The notes under the pieces were generated by a model. The model had not been told where the DNA came from. It did no database searches and was given only the letters and a program-made list of their open reading frames with translations. From contig JAAONU010000011.1 of NCBI GenBank assembly GCA_012932295.1, forward strand, positions 16,700,136 to 16,764,135: a stretch of 64,000 nt of DNA, read 5' to 3'. The DNA is from Cyclina sinensis. Lineage: Eukaryota > Mollusca > Bivalvia > Venerida > Veneridae. The translations under genes and the position numbers were made by a program. Below are positions 13,071-25,000 of this stretch, piece by piece (position 1 is the first letter of the stretch; every line of letters begins with the position of its first letter).

Positions 13071-15583
13071 GTCACATTATCCAAGACAATTGAATTGGCC
13101 TAAGCATCAGCCCCAGGATTATGATATTTGATAGACCTTCATCATCTGTGACACAGTGACAGTGCAGTGTCACTTTGATTGTTAAATTTTAACAACTCAG
13201 CACTGTTTACTTTTCTTAAAAATCATTAATTGTCATGTGATGGAGCTATAAAGATGCAGTTGGGACTTCCCACACATGTTTGACATGATGGACATTTGAA
13301 TGATACTACTTTCATATCTGTGGCACAAATATCCACTATGATATATGTACCTTTTTGACAATGAATTGCAACATCTTAATAGATAGTTATGATCATAAGG
13401 TTAGGTGGCAAAATATTTAAAGTCAGTTTAATTATTAATTTCAGGTTTGATGATCAGAAAGTACTATTGTTAAAAGCAAATGCTCAGGACTGCATAAATT
13501 ATTTTTCTTTTTCAGTGATTTGTTTAATGCCTGAGTAAAATGGCACCAAGTGAATGAAGGTTTTTTTTTTTGTTTTTCTTTTTTTTTCAGTTATGAATTG
13601 TCAAACAACTCCTAGATACATTGTATTAAGATATTGCTTGCTTTCTGAACAATGCAATGGTTAGTATGTCAAGATTCCTCTAAACCTCACATGCAGTTAC
13701 TATGAAATACTATAATTGTTACTGTGAAGTCGAATGTATAGAATAAATGTGACTCTTTGCATCCTCATAATAAACAAAATTTCTGTTAAAATTGAATTTT
13801 CTTTTTCTTCTCTGTAACATTTTCATGATGTGTTTAAGTACAGTTTTGATACCAGAGAAAGCCAGATGGTGGCTTATGAGTCACGTAAATCGATGTACAT
13901 CTAGATACAGACAGCCAATTATTCCTGTTGCTTCCAGGTCACTTGCATGCTGATGTTTAATTGACTGTTACTATTTTTAGTAACAGTTCAGGTGATTTAC
14001 CTTTAGAAAAGTCAGAAGTTTCTATTTATAAAAAACAGAACTGGGTTTTGTGAGTCATGCATTAAAAGTAATCATGGTTCCAAAAACATTGTAAAGCAGA
14101 TGTTGAACATGAAATTTGGTCAGGGTATGTCAGAAAAGGATTAAGTGTGAGATCGTTATGATATAACCTTTATCATACAATCAGGGAAAAAGCATCATTC
14201 TTATTATAGGATGACAAATTTCATTTGACCACTGTGAATTACTGTTGATTATTACTTAAAGTTTTATTTGTATTTATTTGATTATATTTGAAATATGAAG
14301 CAATGGATTAAGCCAAAAAATAAACAAGAAATGGAAGATTTGTTTGGCAACATGATAACGGGAATGCTAGAAAATTAAACACTGGGTTCTGTAGTCATGT
14401 GGTCGTGAAATTCCATTATTGGATTTTAGTAGTAAACTGGGGGAGACTTTCATTTATTCAAGTGGAGGTTAATTTAGACTCTTTGCATCAACGTTTTTGA
14501 AAATGGTTTTAATTTTGAAGAAGAGTAAAATATCTTTTTGAAAATAGATTATTTTTGAGTGTATTCATGGACAATAAGTAGCCAGTATTGTCTGAAAATG
14601 TGCAGGTAAGATATTATATCAAATTTTGTAGCTTTGGAATTTTATTATGTAAAAATTTTTGTGTTGTATTATGTTGAAAATCCACTCCTCTCTGTAGATT
14701 GTTGAAGAAAAATGAAGAATTTTTGTTTTGTTTTCTGGAATGAGTTACAAATTTAATATTACTTTAATGGAACAGGATTGAATCATTTATACATACATAT
14801 TATTTAAAGACTTTAGTACGTGTGTGATTTAGAAAAGGTAATTTGAAAATGAAAATCTCAAGTAAATTTGTTTATTTTTGCACAAGCATTTTCATGTTGT
14901 ACATTTTCAGAATAGTATGAAAACTATCTGAAATATTTGTAAACTTTTAATTATTAAGTTCGCATTTTCGTGGCCGTTTAAAAATATATAATGTGCATGT
15001 TTTCAGACCCTTTACCATATTAGCAGCATTAAGAAAAAAAAAAAAATTCAATTTTTAGCATAATTGTGCCATGCCTCATGAAAAATATAATTTTTATGAT
15101 ATAATTAGTACTAAAAGTCTCTTCTTCTTTACATAAAGATTCAGCTCATAATTGCTCTGCAACTCAATGTTTTTTGAATTTTAAAATCAAATTATTTTGT
15201 ACTATTTTATTGTAATATGACACAAGACAATTTTCAGGTCCATTAAAATTAACACTCTGGGTAATCCTAGCTTCCAAGTTTTAAAATTAGACTTGTCCCT
15301 CATCTTTACAATTTAAAAAACAAGTTTGCCGATTTGTGGAAAAAAACTGCTGAGTTTTGAACAATTCTGAAGGGAAATTAAAGGCCCCTTGCTTCTAGGG
15401 CATATCAAGTTGACATTTCTTTTAGGACAAAGCCTTTTGATATTTGCGAAAATTGGCAAAAATCAACAAAATGATCAGAGTGTTTTCTTCTTAAAATAAA
15501 CAAATCTACAAAACTTGGTGTGTTCATTTCTTAATGTAAAATTATTCTTACATTTTTATCAAATGCAACTCTCCACTTACCTG
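13071..15583. other. Non-coding DNA, no gene seen
   Basis: AT-rich with T and A homopolymers. No exon-like segment or mobile element ends were recognised. Confidence 0.4.
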
Positions 15584-15719
15584 GTTGATCATGTGTGTCT
15601 TGAAACATTGTTGACCCAGTTGATCATGTGTGTCTTGAAACATTGTTGACCCAGTTGATCATGTGTGTCTTGAAACATTGTTGACCCAGTTGATCATGTG
15701 TGTCTTGAAACATTGTTGA
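15584..15719. repeat. 35-bp tandem repeat, four near-identical copies
   Basis: The unit GTTGATCATGTGTGTCTTGA followed by AACATTGTTGACCCA is repeated four times with essentially no divergence; the last copy is truncated. This low divergence suggests recent expansion and possible length polymorphism. Confidence 0.9.
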
Positions 15720-16029
15720 TGGGTATGCCCTATTTTGGCTGTCTAGAATGATGCACATGTTTATTAGATACATGTTTTGCTTGTGTTGATGATGACTTAG
15801 GTAAGATTTAATCTTCGATGATTATAATTTATTATAAGTCTCATTTTATGAAAATTAAAAGTTGCAGAAAAAAATGTGTAAATATTTGATTAATCATTTG
15901 AAATTCTAGATATTGAACAATATTGTAACTAAGGTATGGATAAAGACATCTAATTATGTTTTATGTTGAGTGATGAAAGCAAAAATGCTCTTAAGTGCAA
16001 TTTGAACTGTTACTACGCTAAATAACTAA

Positions 16030-16212
16030 AATGGACTTGTCCATCTTTCAGTTGGACAGATCCATTAATTGTTAATGGGGGTGCTTATTGAGAATTAACT
16101 GACTGAATGGCAAGTAGTGCAGACCATGATCAGACTGCACATCCATGCAGTCTGATCTTGGTCTACACTGGTCCCAAAGGCAGAGTCGGTTGTCTCCAGC
16201 AGGGTAAAGGTT
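16030..16212. repeat. MITE remnant with inner dyad
   Basis: GTGCAGACCATGATCAGACTGCA at 16118-16140 pairs imperfectly with TGCAGTCTGATCTTGGTCTACAC downstream. This is the same kind of inner dyad as in the 8511 element. The outer ends (GGACTTGTCC side and CAGCAGGGTAAAGG side) are decayed. Confidence 0.4.
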
Positions 16213-17828
16213 GAAGATAAAATCAGACACCACCTTTACTTCTTAAGATCTCAGCTGTCTTGTATAATTATTTTTCTAAGTCTTTGCTTAGTTTAGAGTG
16301 AATGTCATTATTGGAGTCGGATGTTTATGTATGTTGTGAAATCCAGTTCTGTCATCTGCTGTCACTTTCTGAGAAGAATGGTCACATCTGCTTGTATTTT
16401 AACTGAACTGTTGGTCAGTAACAATCTTGCCAGAAGCACAAATGGAGTAGTGAATGTGATAAAGTTCTAAGCCCTCTTAATAAAAGAAGGAGATAGCATT
16501 TTTTTCACATTCACCATTGAAATGCTTTCACACATCGATATTTACAGCTGTTGCAATATATACAGATAAAATGATTTTTTTTCTTCTAACTGTATGCACA
16601 CACAATTAGTCATTCTGTTTATAATAAAATAGTGTATATATGTATGAAAAACTAGCTTTGCACTACTAACTTTAGCATCAAATAAAAATTATCATAATGT
16701 TAATCAGCCATCATATTTTGTCATTAAGAAACTTTAAATTAAAATCAAATGACATAAGCAAAAAATGGGTAATTTATTTTACTAATTATATACACTTAAA
16801 TGATCAAACCTAAACTTTCAAGGATCTTGATTCTTGAAATACTGAGTCATTCTTGATAATACAAGATTGTACGGTTTTAAGTTTCAAAATCAAAGTAAAT
16901 TTCAGTAGAAGATTAGCTATAACTGATAGCAGTATATGATTAATTTGGTTATACAATGCTGAGCATATCAACAATCATACTCAATATCAAGGTATGTTTT
17001 CAGACATTCATAATTGTACATCATTTCTTTAACATTCAAAGGATTTTCCTACCAGTGTGAAATATATCAATCGTGCTTATTCTGTCACAAAAAAAAAATC
17101 AAAAATTATAAACATATTATTATCCAAATTTCCATGGAAGGGAGTGACAGCCATGCATATTTCAGTATGCATACACAGTGAGATTCAGTGTTCTGTTGTC
17201 TGCATATATTATTGCTATAACATTTTCTGTGGAGAGTTCTTTTAAGTATGTGCATATGAAACAGAAAAGTCTTGAGCAAGTATATTGATGTGAAGGTGCA
17301 TGCATTTCTGTCATTTTCTGTTTCTTACCAGCAGTCTACCCTTCAACAATTGTTCATAGCTCAATCATCCAGTGGGATTAATATAAGTTGCAAGAACAGG
17401 TTTCAGATGTAAAAGCTGAGACTAATCTTTATATACAAGTTTAAGACTGGCCCTGGTTATCCTCCTCATAACAATTGTTGAGCCTTCGTGAAATCCAAAA
17501 CCCCCATGTCTGCTGTTCCTGCTGTTTTCCCCTTTTCTCTTTTCAGCTTCATCCCCCTCACCCCATCCCATCCCCCTCCACGCTTGCACAATGACATTCC
17601 AGCAAAGTTATAGTAATTTTGTTCTTGAACTGGAATTGTGCACACATGTCATTTAATCTTTAATCTGTTAATCATGATCGCCCATAAAGACTATAAAATG
17701 CTTCAAAGCAGCACTAATGAAATTGCCTGGAACAAATGGTTCACCAAATGTCTTCCAAGAATATAAATGATGTTATAAATTGCTTGGTACCTGAGGTTAA
17801 TCACACTATAAAGATTAACACTAACATA
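16213..17828. other. Non-coding DNA, no gene seen
   Basis: AT-rich. A short pyrimidine-rich stretch at 17515-17580 has no other feature. No exon identified. Confidence 0.4.
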
Positions 17829-17836
17829 GATTAAGC

Positions 17837-18659
17837 ATACCTGCCATACGTCCCGGATCGTCCGGGATTGTCCCGGAAATCGAGGGCCCGTCCCGGAGTC
17901 CCGGAAAGACACCCAATGTCCCGGAAAACATGAAAAACGGGCATACCTTTGATCAGGCCAGTCAAATTTTTGACACGCCGCTAATCCTTTAATTATTCGT
18001 TATGATAATATGTTCCGATTCGGTGAATACACCGCGTGTCATTGATAACCAATTAACAAATGACCGCTATCGGCTATCGACTTATTGACTTGCGGTGCAT
18101 TAATTAATTTGTAAGATATCTGCCCCTGAATTAAAAAGGCGCAGTGCTCCCCCTTACTCACGCTTCCGGTTTCGTTTTGATAGCGACATAGAGAATTTAC
18201 TGTCGGTAAACTGTGACGTTTTGATATACGCATCCATCGGTATATTTCTTGCGGATTTTGCACTCGTTCGGCAGGATGATCGATCAGAAAATTATACTCG
18301 TCCTCCTACCTTCTCCACTCGTAAATACGAGCGAACGTTTTTTTTTGAAGTGGTTTAGAGGGGTGGGGGAATAATCGTCGGGTTGTCGGACCGATTGAGC
18401 TTGCAACATTTCTGCAAGCCTGTCAATTACTATGCTCTTGCAACTAAAATAAAAGCTATGAAACTGATGGTACTGATGTGTATTTGAAAGACGTGCACGG
18501 CTTTTCCCGCCAAAAACGGAATCCCGTCCAATTTTGTATGCTGCCAACGGTAGGGCATTGAAAGTATATGAATAGTTGTTTGTCCCGGAAAATCGGCCCA
18601 AATCCCGGAAATTCGATATCAAAATCCCGGAAATGACCAGAAAAATTATGGCAGGTATG
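17837..18659. mobile_element. hAT-like non-autonomous element with TCCCGG sub-terminal motifs
   Basis: About 823 bp flanked by the direct repeat GATTAAGC (17829-17836 and 18660-18667). The ends are inverted: ATACCTGCCATA at the left and TATGGCAGGTATG at the right. One base of ambiguity remains at the left end, so the duplication could be read as 7 or 8 bp. Both sub-terminal regions are crowded with TCCCGGA/TCCGGGA motifs (at least six on the left within 90 bp, at least four on the right), as expected of transposase-binding arrays. The interior is markedly more GC-rich than its surroundings. Two short - strand frames inside (74 and 112 codons) show no recognisable domain. Confidence 0.7.
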
Positions 18660-18667
18660 GATTAAGC

Positions 18668-21410
18668 TTTAAGATTTTCATCTAATTTCACTCTGTTAAC
18701 TTTTTAAATGTTGAAAACATCATCTTTTGTAAGAAGAATGTTGATCAGTCCAACATTATACACAATTAAACAGTGTAGATAATGCTTGATCTTCTAATGA
18801 ACCAGCACTTATTTAAGGCATAACACTTTGTAATTAGTTTACATAGCAAAAAGTTCTGTCCTTAGGCTTAAACTGTTAATCTTTTAAAAGTCCCAGGATC
18901 ACAAATACAAGTAGTACTTCTTATTTTACCAAGAAAGATGTCTAACCAGTATAGAAATGATCTTTCTTCTGTACCAGAATCATTCCTAACTCAGGTTTTA
19001 AATCAGTAAACTTGTTAGAAATCTGGTGCTGTAATGTAAAAAATTAATAAGAAAAGCTTTTTCATTCAGAAAAATTGACTTGATTATGAAAAAAGGACAT
19101 ATGACAGTATTTTTAGAATGAATAGAACATGCTTAAATTCAGTCATTATCCTATCAGTACATTTTTCTTTCCATATATTAGTAAAATTAGTGTGATCCTT
19201 GGACTTAAAATGGCCATGTTCTCGATGCAGTCCCAACCAGAATTGTATTACTTTAGTTCACCAGCTCGTTTGTAGAATATTAGATATATATGTTAAATCC
19301 GAAGTCATAAAAACAGAAATCAAAGGTATACCGCTTTCATATTATAAGTAAATTAAACAGCAAAGCAGCAATGTAGACTGACATTTTTTGTATGAATACT
19401 TAATTCAGAGCACATGTACTGGTATTTTGTATTGAATGTTATAAATATTAAAAGAGATATTTAGGGAGATTTATAACATAAAAATACATTACTTTATGTA
19501 GATAGGATGGTGATTTAGGCAGAAGCTATTGACATGTAATAGTGATAGACTGTTGCCTTTTTGATGTGACTTAATATATGGCAGACTGTATAATTTGCTG
19601 TTTCCTGCAAGAGAAATTGTCAAATACTGGTGTCTTGTTCATTTTAATGCTTGGTCATAAAGTTTTTGATTTAGGTAATTTGTTCAAATGCCAATGCTAG
19701 ATTGTTTTAATGTCAATGCCACATTGTTCAAATGCTTATTCCTTTTTACATCATGGCCAATAATTCAGAGTTGAGGGTCAAAACATACACCTTATACCTA
19801 AAGTAATTGTTACCACACATTTGCTTCAGTGATGGAATGGTTTAAGTATGACTGACTTTTCATTCTCACTGTTGAAAGGTCATAGCTTCAAACCCTGCTA
19901 CTAACAATTGTCATATATTTGAGAAAGTTGCCCATTTCCTTTGAAGATGATGGTGGTCTAGCAGACTTCCTGAAAGTTCAAAAAGTATCAGACATTTGTT
20001 CTGACAAGCTCCGAAAATCTGTCAGACCGGAACAAAATCTGTCAGACCAAATGAAATTTACAACAAAAACAAACGAAAACATGTAACATTAACATTTACG
20101 ACGCCATTTTGAAAACATGAGTCTTGGGATAAATGCTGTACAGTCGGACCGATCCGAACTGAAAAATGTCGGACGAAGTGAAAATTTATCGGACATATCC
20201 GTCGGACTTAAACATACACAGCTGTTAAAAGGAGTGTTAAACTGCTGAACTATATTCAGAATGATACTCCTCAAAATTTATTTTTGAATTTGCATTTTAT
20301 ATTATGCAATTTAGTTTTTGTAACAGTTTAAACATGAATTATTGTTAAATTCCAAAGATTTAAAGTGGTGTTAGGGTGGGGCATTTTGGATTAATTATAC
20401 ATCCGTACATCTGTTGTTTCTTAGGTTATTAACACATTATAATTTGATAAATATTAATTTACTAATTGAAAACACTAATTCAGAGAGCTTATATAAAATC
20501 CTGTAATTATTTCCAAGTGCATAAGAGCCTCTAAGTAGGATTCTTTATTATTTATGTGTGAATTTATTTGTGAGATTAATTAAAGGGGTAATGTTTCTAT
20601 AGTTCATTTTAATTGTAAAGTGTTTTCATTTATACTTCTTACTGCAGTTTAACTGGCAGAAAGCTTTGAAATATCTGTTGTAACTTTACTTATCTCTTTT
20701 TTTTAATGATTTATTTATTTATTTATATATTTGTATATAAAAATAGATACCATAATTTTATTTTGTTTTTGTTTTGCTATTTTTGTTGTACTTGAAACCA
20801 AGAGTTACTGATAGTAGTGGGGGAATACAAATGAATGTAAACTGCCAGTAAATAAGTCCATTTGATTTCTAGTTATGTTGGCAAAATAATTGTGATCATG
20901 GATAAAAAAGTTAAAAAAAAGTTCAGAATTTCAAAAATAGTTTGTTTCTAACATGGGATGTTTTCAAAATTGAATAAAAAATGTTCCATTTTTGTGAAAT
21001 CTAATTAAAACCTTGTATAGCTTGAGGAGGTTTATTTCTGTAAATAACAAACACTTCTTCCTGTGAAAACATTGCCAAATTTTATATTAACATTACAAAC
21101 AGGACTATTTTAGTCTCGTTTCTATGTTGTTACATACATTATAAGTTAAGTAAACATGTTGCTGGAAGTAGATTCATTTTTCATGAGTTGTTCAGGTTGT
21201 TTTTTATCACTTACTGTCAAACTGACCCAAATATTACATGGATATTTAGAGTTTAGGCAGACAGGTTCATTTTATACCATTCAGCCACTTACTTCAATCA
21301 GCTTTATACACTGCTCAAAATAATTAATCCTGAACATGCTGAATTTTTGTAATGGATTTGCCCAGCTTTGAATTTGGAACAGTCCATTCAAAGTTTAAGG
21401 GATTTCAATA
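18668..21410. other. Non-coding DNA with a GTCGGAC-rich patch
   Basis: From about 19990 to 20210 the motifs GTCAGACC, GTCGGAC and ATCGGAC recur, suggesting a decayed transposon with sub-terminal sites, but no matched ends were found. The rest is AT-rich. No exon was recognised. Confidence 0.35.
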
Positions 21411-21540
21411 TCTAAACAAAAAAATGGAGCTACCAACAGTATAGAGCCTGGTCAGACTGCACGGATGTGCAGGCTGGCCTGGCTCTATACTGGTGGCAAA
21501 GGCTGAACACTTTCGGTTCCAGCAGGTTAAGGGTTAAAGG
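21410..21540. repeat. MITE remnant with inner dyad
   Basis: AGTATAGAGCCTGGTCAGAC pairs imperfectly with CTGGCCTGGCTCTATACT about 35 bp downstream, giving a hairpin. The flanking sequence GGTTCCAGCAGGTTAAGGGTT resembles the decayed outer end of the 16030 copy. Confidence 0.45.
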
Positions 21541-21935
21541 AACGCCCATATAATCTATAAAATACCATATTTTATGAATATCTTTTACAGAAATAACAAA
21601 ATCGTTCTTTTTACAAAAACAAATCGACTTTCTAAATTCTTAAATCCTTAGAGGGTAAATGTCAGTAGTTTGTGAGTGCTGTAAATTAATAAAGCAGAAA
21701 AACTTGTTCAGCATTCAACAGTCAGACCTTTTGATTTAAGTATTAAGTTTAATCTTTACATAGTTACCCCTATATGTAAGCCAGGACTTTGCCTTTAGAA
21801 TCTCAGGTCACTCTAACCTTGTGATAGCCTGATCTTAAAGCTCATTATAGTTTTGGTAAGGTGCAATCTCAAAACAAGCTTTAATCAAATAAATGAACAT
21901 GATTTTTTCATGTAGTTTTCCCTTGTCTGTTTCAG

Positions 21936-22059
21936 CTATGCTCGAATATTAGCCCATTATCCTTATGTGGTGCTGATTGCTGTGTTAGTTGTGTCAGTCA
22001 CATGTCTCATCGTTACAGTAACCATTGGTGACAGACCAAATTTTGAGGAACCAATGGCA
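21936..22059 (+). CDS. DISP1: Dispatched exon with TM1
   Basis: Acceptor TGTCTGTTTCAG at 21924-21935 and donor GCA|GTAAGT at 22059/22060. It encodes 41 residues: YARILAHYPY, a hydrophobic span of about 25 residues (TM1), then IGDRPNFEEPMA. Starting phase requires two bases from an upstream exon not identified here. Confidence 0.9.
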
Positions 22060-25000
22060 GTAAGTATAACATATAATATTTCATTAAACTATCAGATATC
22101 CAGTATCGGTAAAGTGCCTGATTAATTTTAATGACAAGGATTTTGACAGTAAAAGCCAGAAAGGAGGGTTTTGTTTCAGGAGATAGTCAGCTGCCGTCTA
22201 TCTTGAACACAATCTACCAGTTCCATTAGTTATAATGATTAAAGGCTTGCTACTTTGTTATAAAAATTTGATGGCCAAACACAAATGTCATATTTGCAAG
22301 AAGATGGCCTTGTCAGTCAGATAGGGGCTCTCTGAATACCAGCTCTTGAACCTGAAATAGCTTGTCTTAAACGTCAATTTGTCATCATAAATGATGACAT
22401 TCTGAAGAGTATGGGGGGGGGGGGAGGGGGGGGGGGGGGATGAAACACACCTCAAAAAATAGTTTTTTTCATAACACTCTTTTATATCTCACATAATGGT
22501 GGTCTTTTCAGAAGATATATTGCATCGTTCTGTTATGGGCGGAAAACCCCTCTTCTTTTTTAGTAAGACGATCTTCAGTGATATACTGATTTTGGTTACT
22601 AATTTGAGTACCACTGTAATCTTGTCACTGACTGAGAATCAAGTGTTCAAAACCTACTTTTGCTCTTGGATAAAACTGGCTGTGAGAATTTAGAATCAAG
22701 GACTAGTGCTCCTGGAAACAATGGTTTGATTAGTATTGTATTCTTCTCAACTACATAAGTGGAAGAGTTTTGAAGTGAGCAAAACCTGCAAATGATTTGA
22801 AAATCATTATAAAAGGCTGGAAGTTTGTTATTGCTAAGTTACAAGAGTTCCTGGCCCAGTAAGTCTGAAGTAGGAGGGGTGTATTAATTATCGTAAGTTG
22901 ATTAATATTTGGCAAGAAATTTAAGACATGTGCGAGTGTTTTACAAGTATTTTCTTCTCAGAATGCAAGTTACAATCAATACACAGCTTAAAAACATTTT
23001 CTTGCCACAAACATGTTTCCTCCGGGGGATGGCATGCTTGCAAGAAATTATCTGCTGTAAATTTCAGAAAACAGTACAATGATCAGGATTCTTGTGTGTT
23101 TTATGAATGTTTTTCACGATGGCTACAACAAATCAGGCTTTTTTGACAAATTAACGACACATTAAGATGCTCCCCTGTTGTAAAATAACAAAAATATGGA
23201 CACTCAGGAAAAATTTCTGTCAGATATTAAAAAGAAAGACAATATTTTACCAAGGCAGCCATTAATTACTTCAGTCGTCAAAGAATGGATATAATCAGCT
23301 TTTGGTTTGGAAAAATGTCTCAAAAGACCCCATTATTTCCAAATATGGAAACTGTGAGTGCAGGAAATATATATTCAGCTGGGCGTACATGGCAGTTGTC
23401 ATATTTATTTAGCCATTTCCACTTCTACATTGTATACTGTGCATAGAATACAGTCTGTTTTCATTCTTGAGGGAAGTAATTTCTTTCAGAAGTGCTAAAT
23501 AAATAAAACAATAGAAGCAAATTAATCGTGATCTAGATCCAAACGTGTCTTATTTTAGATAAAGTTGATTTAATTCTCCCTAATTGTTCCTTCTTTTCCT
23601 TAAAATTGGTTGATTAATCTTTTATTTTTATGCTCCTGAAGGAGAGCATATGACTGACAACACTGGAAAAAGGGCACTTGGACATATTTTTGGACATTGA
23701 TATTTTTACCTAATTTAAACAAATGATATCCCAGGATAACTGTATGAAAGTTTCAGCTTCCTGCACAGAACAAATACAATCTACTGTCAGTTTGAAGAGG
23801 AACAAGATGTGCAAAATCGATATTTCTGAAAATAATGTCACATACCCTAATTTGTCTCAAATCTTTTTTAAGTTCTTGTTAGCAGTAAATTATTATGGTA
23901 GATTATAAATATTTAACATTAAGGTATTTCATTGTAAAATTCTATACCTTTACAATGTATCAAATGGTTTTACATAACTATAGATGAAACATTCAACTTT
24001 GTGTTTTTATCAAGTAACATCATTTTACATAAGAAAGAAATGTCTGCAAAAACTGTTTCCATGGTAATGCTCATCAAGAAATTTAATACAAAATAGACAT
24101 TATTATGAAGGGCAATATTCAGACTATCAGTTTTCATGCCACCCCCACCCCCCTTCAATGAAGATGGGGAAGTGGGGGTTGTCTGTCAGTCAGTTGCCAA
24201 TCTGTAGACCAGACCTTGTCCAATCAATAACCTGAGCACCATTTGGCCCACAGCCTTTAAAGTTCATAGGGTGGTTGTTCTTACTAAGTAGAAGACCCCA
24301 ATTACTTTGGGGTCAGTAGGTAAAGGTCAAGGTCATTGTCACTTTCAATTAGAAAACTATAATAACTCCTCAACAACTTAGAGTATCATTTGACTCACAG
24401 CCTTTAGGCTTCATAGGATGGTTGCTCTTATTGAGTAGAAAATTTCTATTGTTTTTGGGGTCAAAGGTCAAGGTCAGGATTAACTAGAAAATGCTTTGGC
24501 CTACAGTCCTTAGATTTTCTGGGGAGGTTTGTCATGCCCCTGACTGTCTGCTTTGAAAATGACCTAGCTAAGACCCTGACTTTTTGCTTTGAAAATGGCC
24601 TAGCAATGCCTCTGGCTGTCTGCTTTGAAAATGGCATAGCTAAGATGTCGACTGTCTGCTTTCATTATTGAAAAGTATTGAACATAGCACAGCTAACAGT
24701 AGAACATACTTGTTTGCTCTGAACATCTGTATGTATTATCCTAGGAAAATTAGGATTGACCTGATCTAGTTGATCAAGATTGTCGCTGTTAGATCTTACT
24801 GGGAGGAAAGCTTGATTAACTTTATAGATGAAAATAAATGAGGTGGATGGATCTGTTTGTAAACTCTCGTTAGATTACCAAATAAGGTCATTGACAGTCT
24901 GCTTAAACTGTAGAGATATATTATTCGATTGAAAATGACATAGTGAACTTTTTAACTCTTCAGAGTCTGCAGTTTATTGCTTCTTTATTCACTGAAGGTT

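Noticed and set aside
18039..18622. Two - strand frames of 74 and 112 codons
   Set aside because: They lie within the hAT-like element, show no transposase motif, and overlap the sub-terminal TCCCGG clusters.
19990..20230. GTCGGAC/GTCAGACC-rich patch as a transposon
   Set aside because: No matched inverted ends and no target duplication could be found, so it is only noted as a possible remnant.
1..21935. Upstream Dispatched exons
   Set aside because: At least one must exist because the first exon seen starts mid-codon, but the N-terminal region is poorly conserved and no splice-bounded candidate could be supported here.
22412..22440. G-rich run as a functional G-quadruplex
   Set aside because: It is mostly a homopolymer G tract in an intron. 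Quadruplex potential exists, but nothing around it suggests a role, and such tracts are prone to sequencing error.
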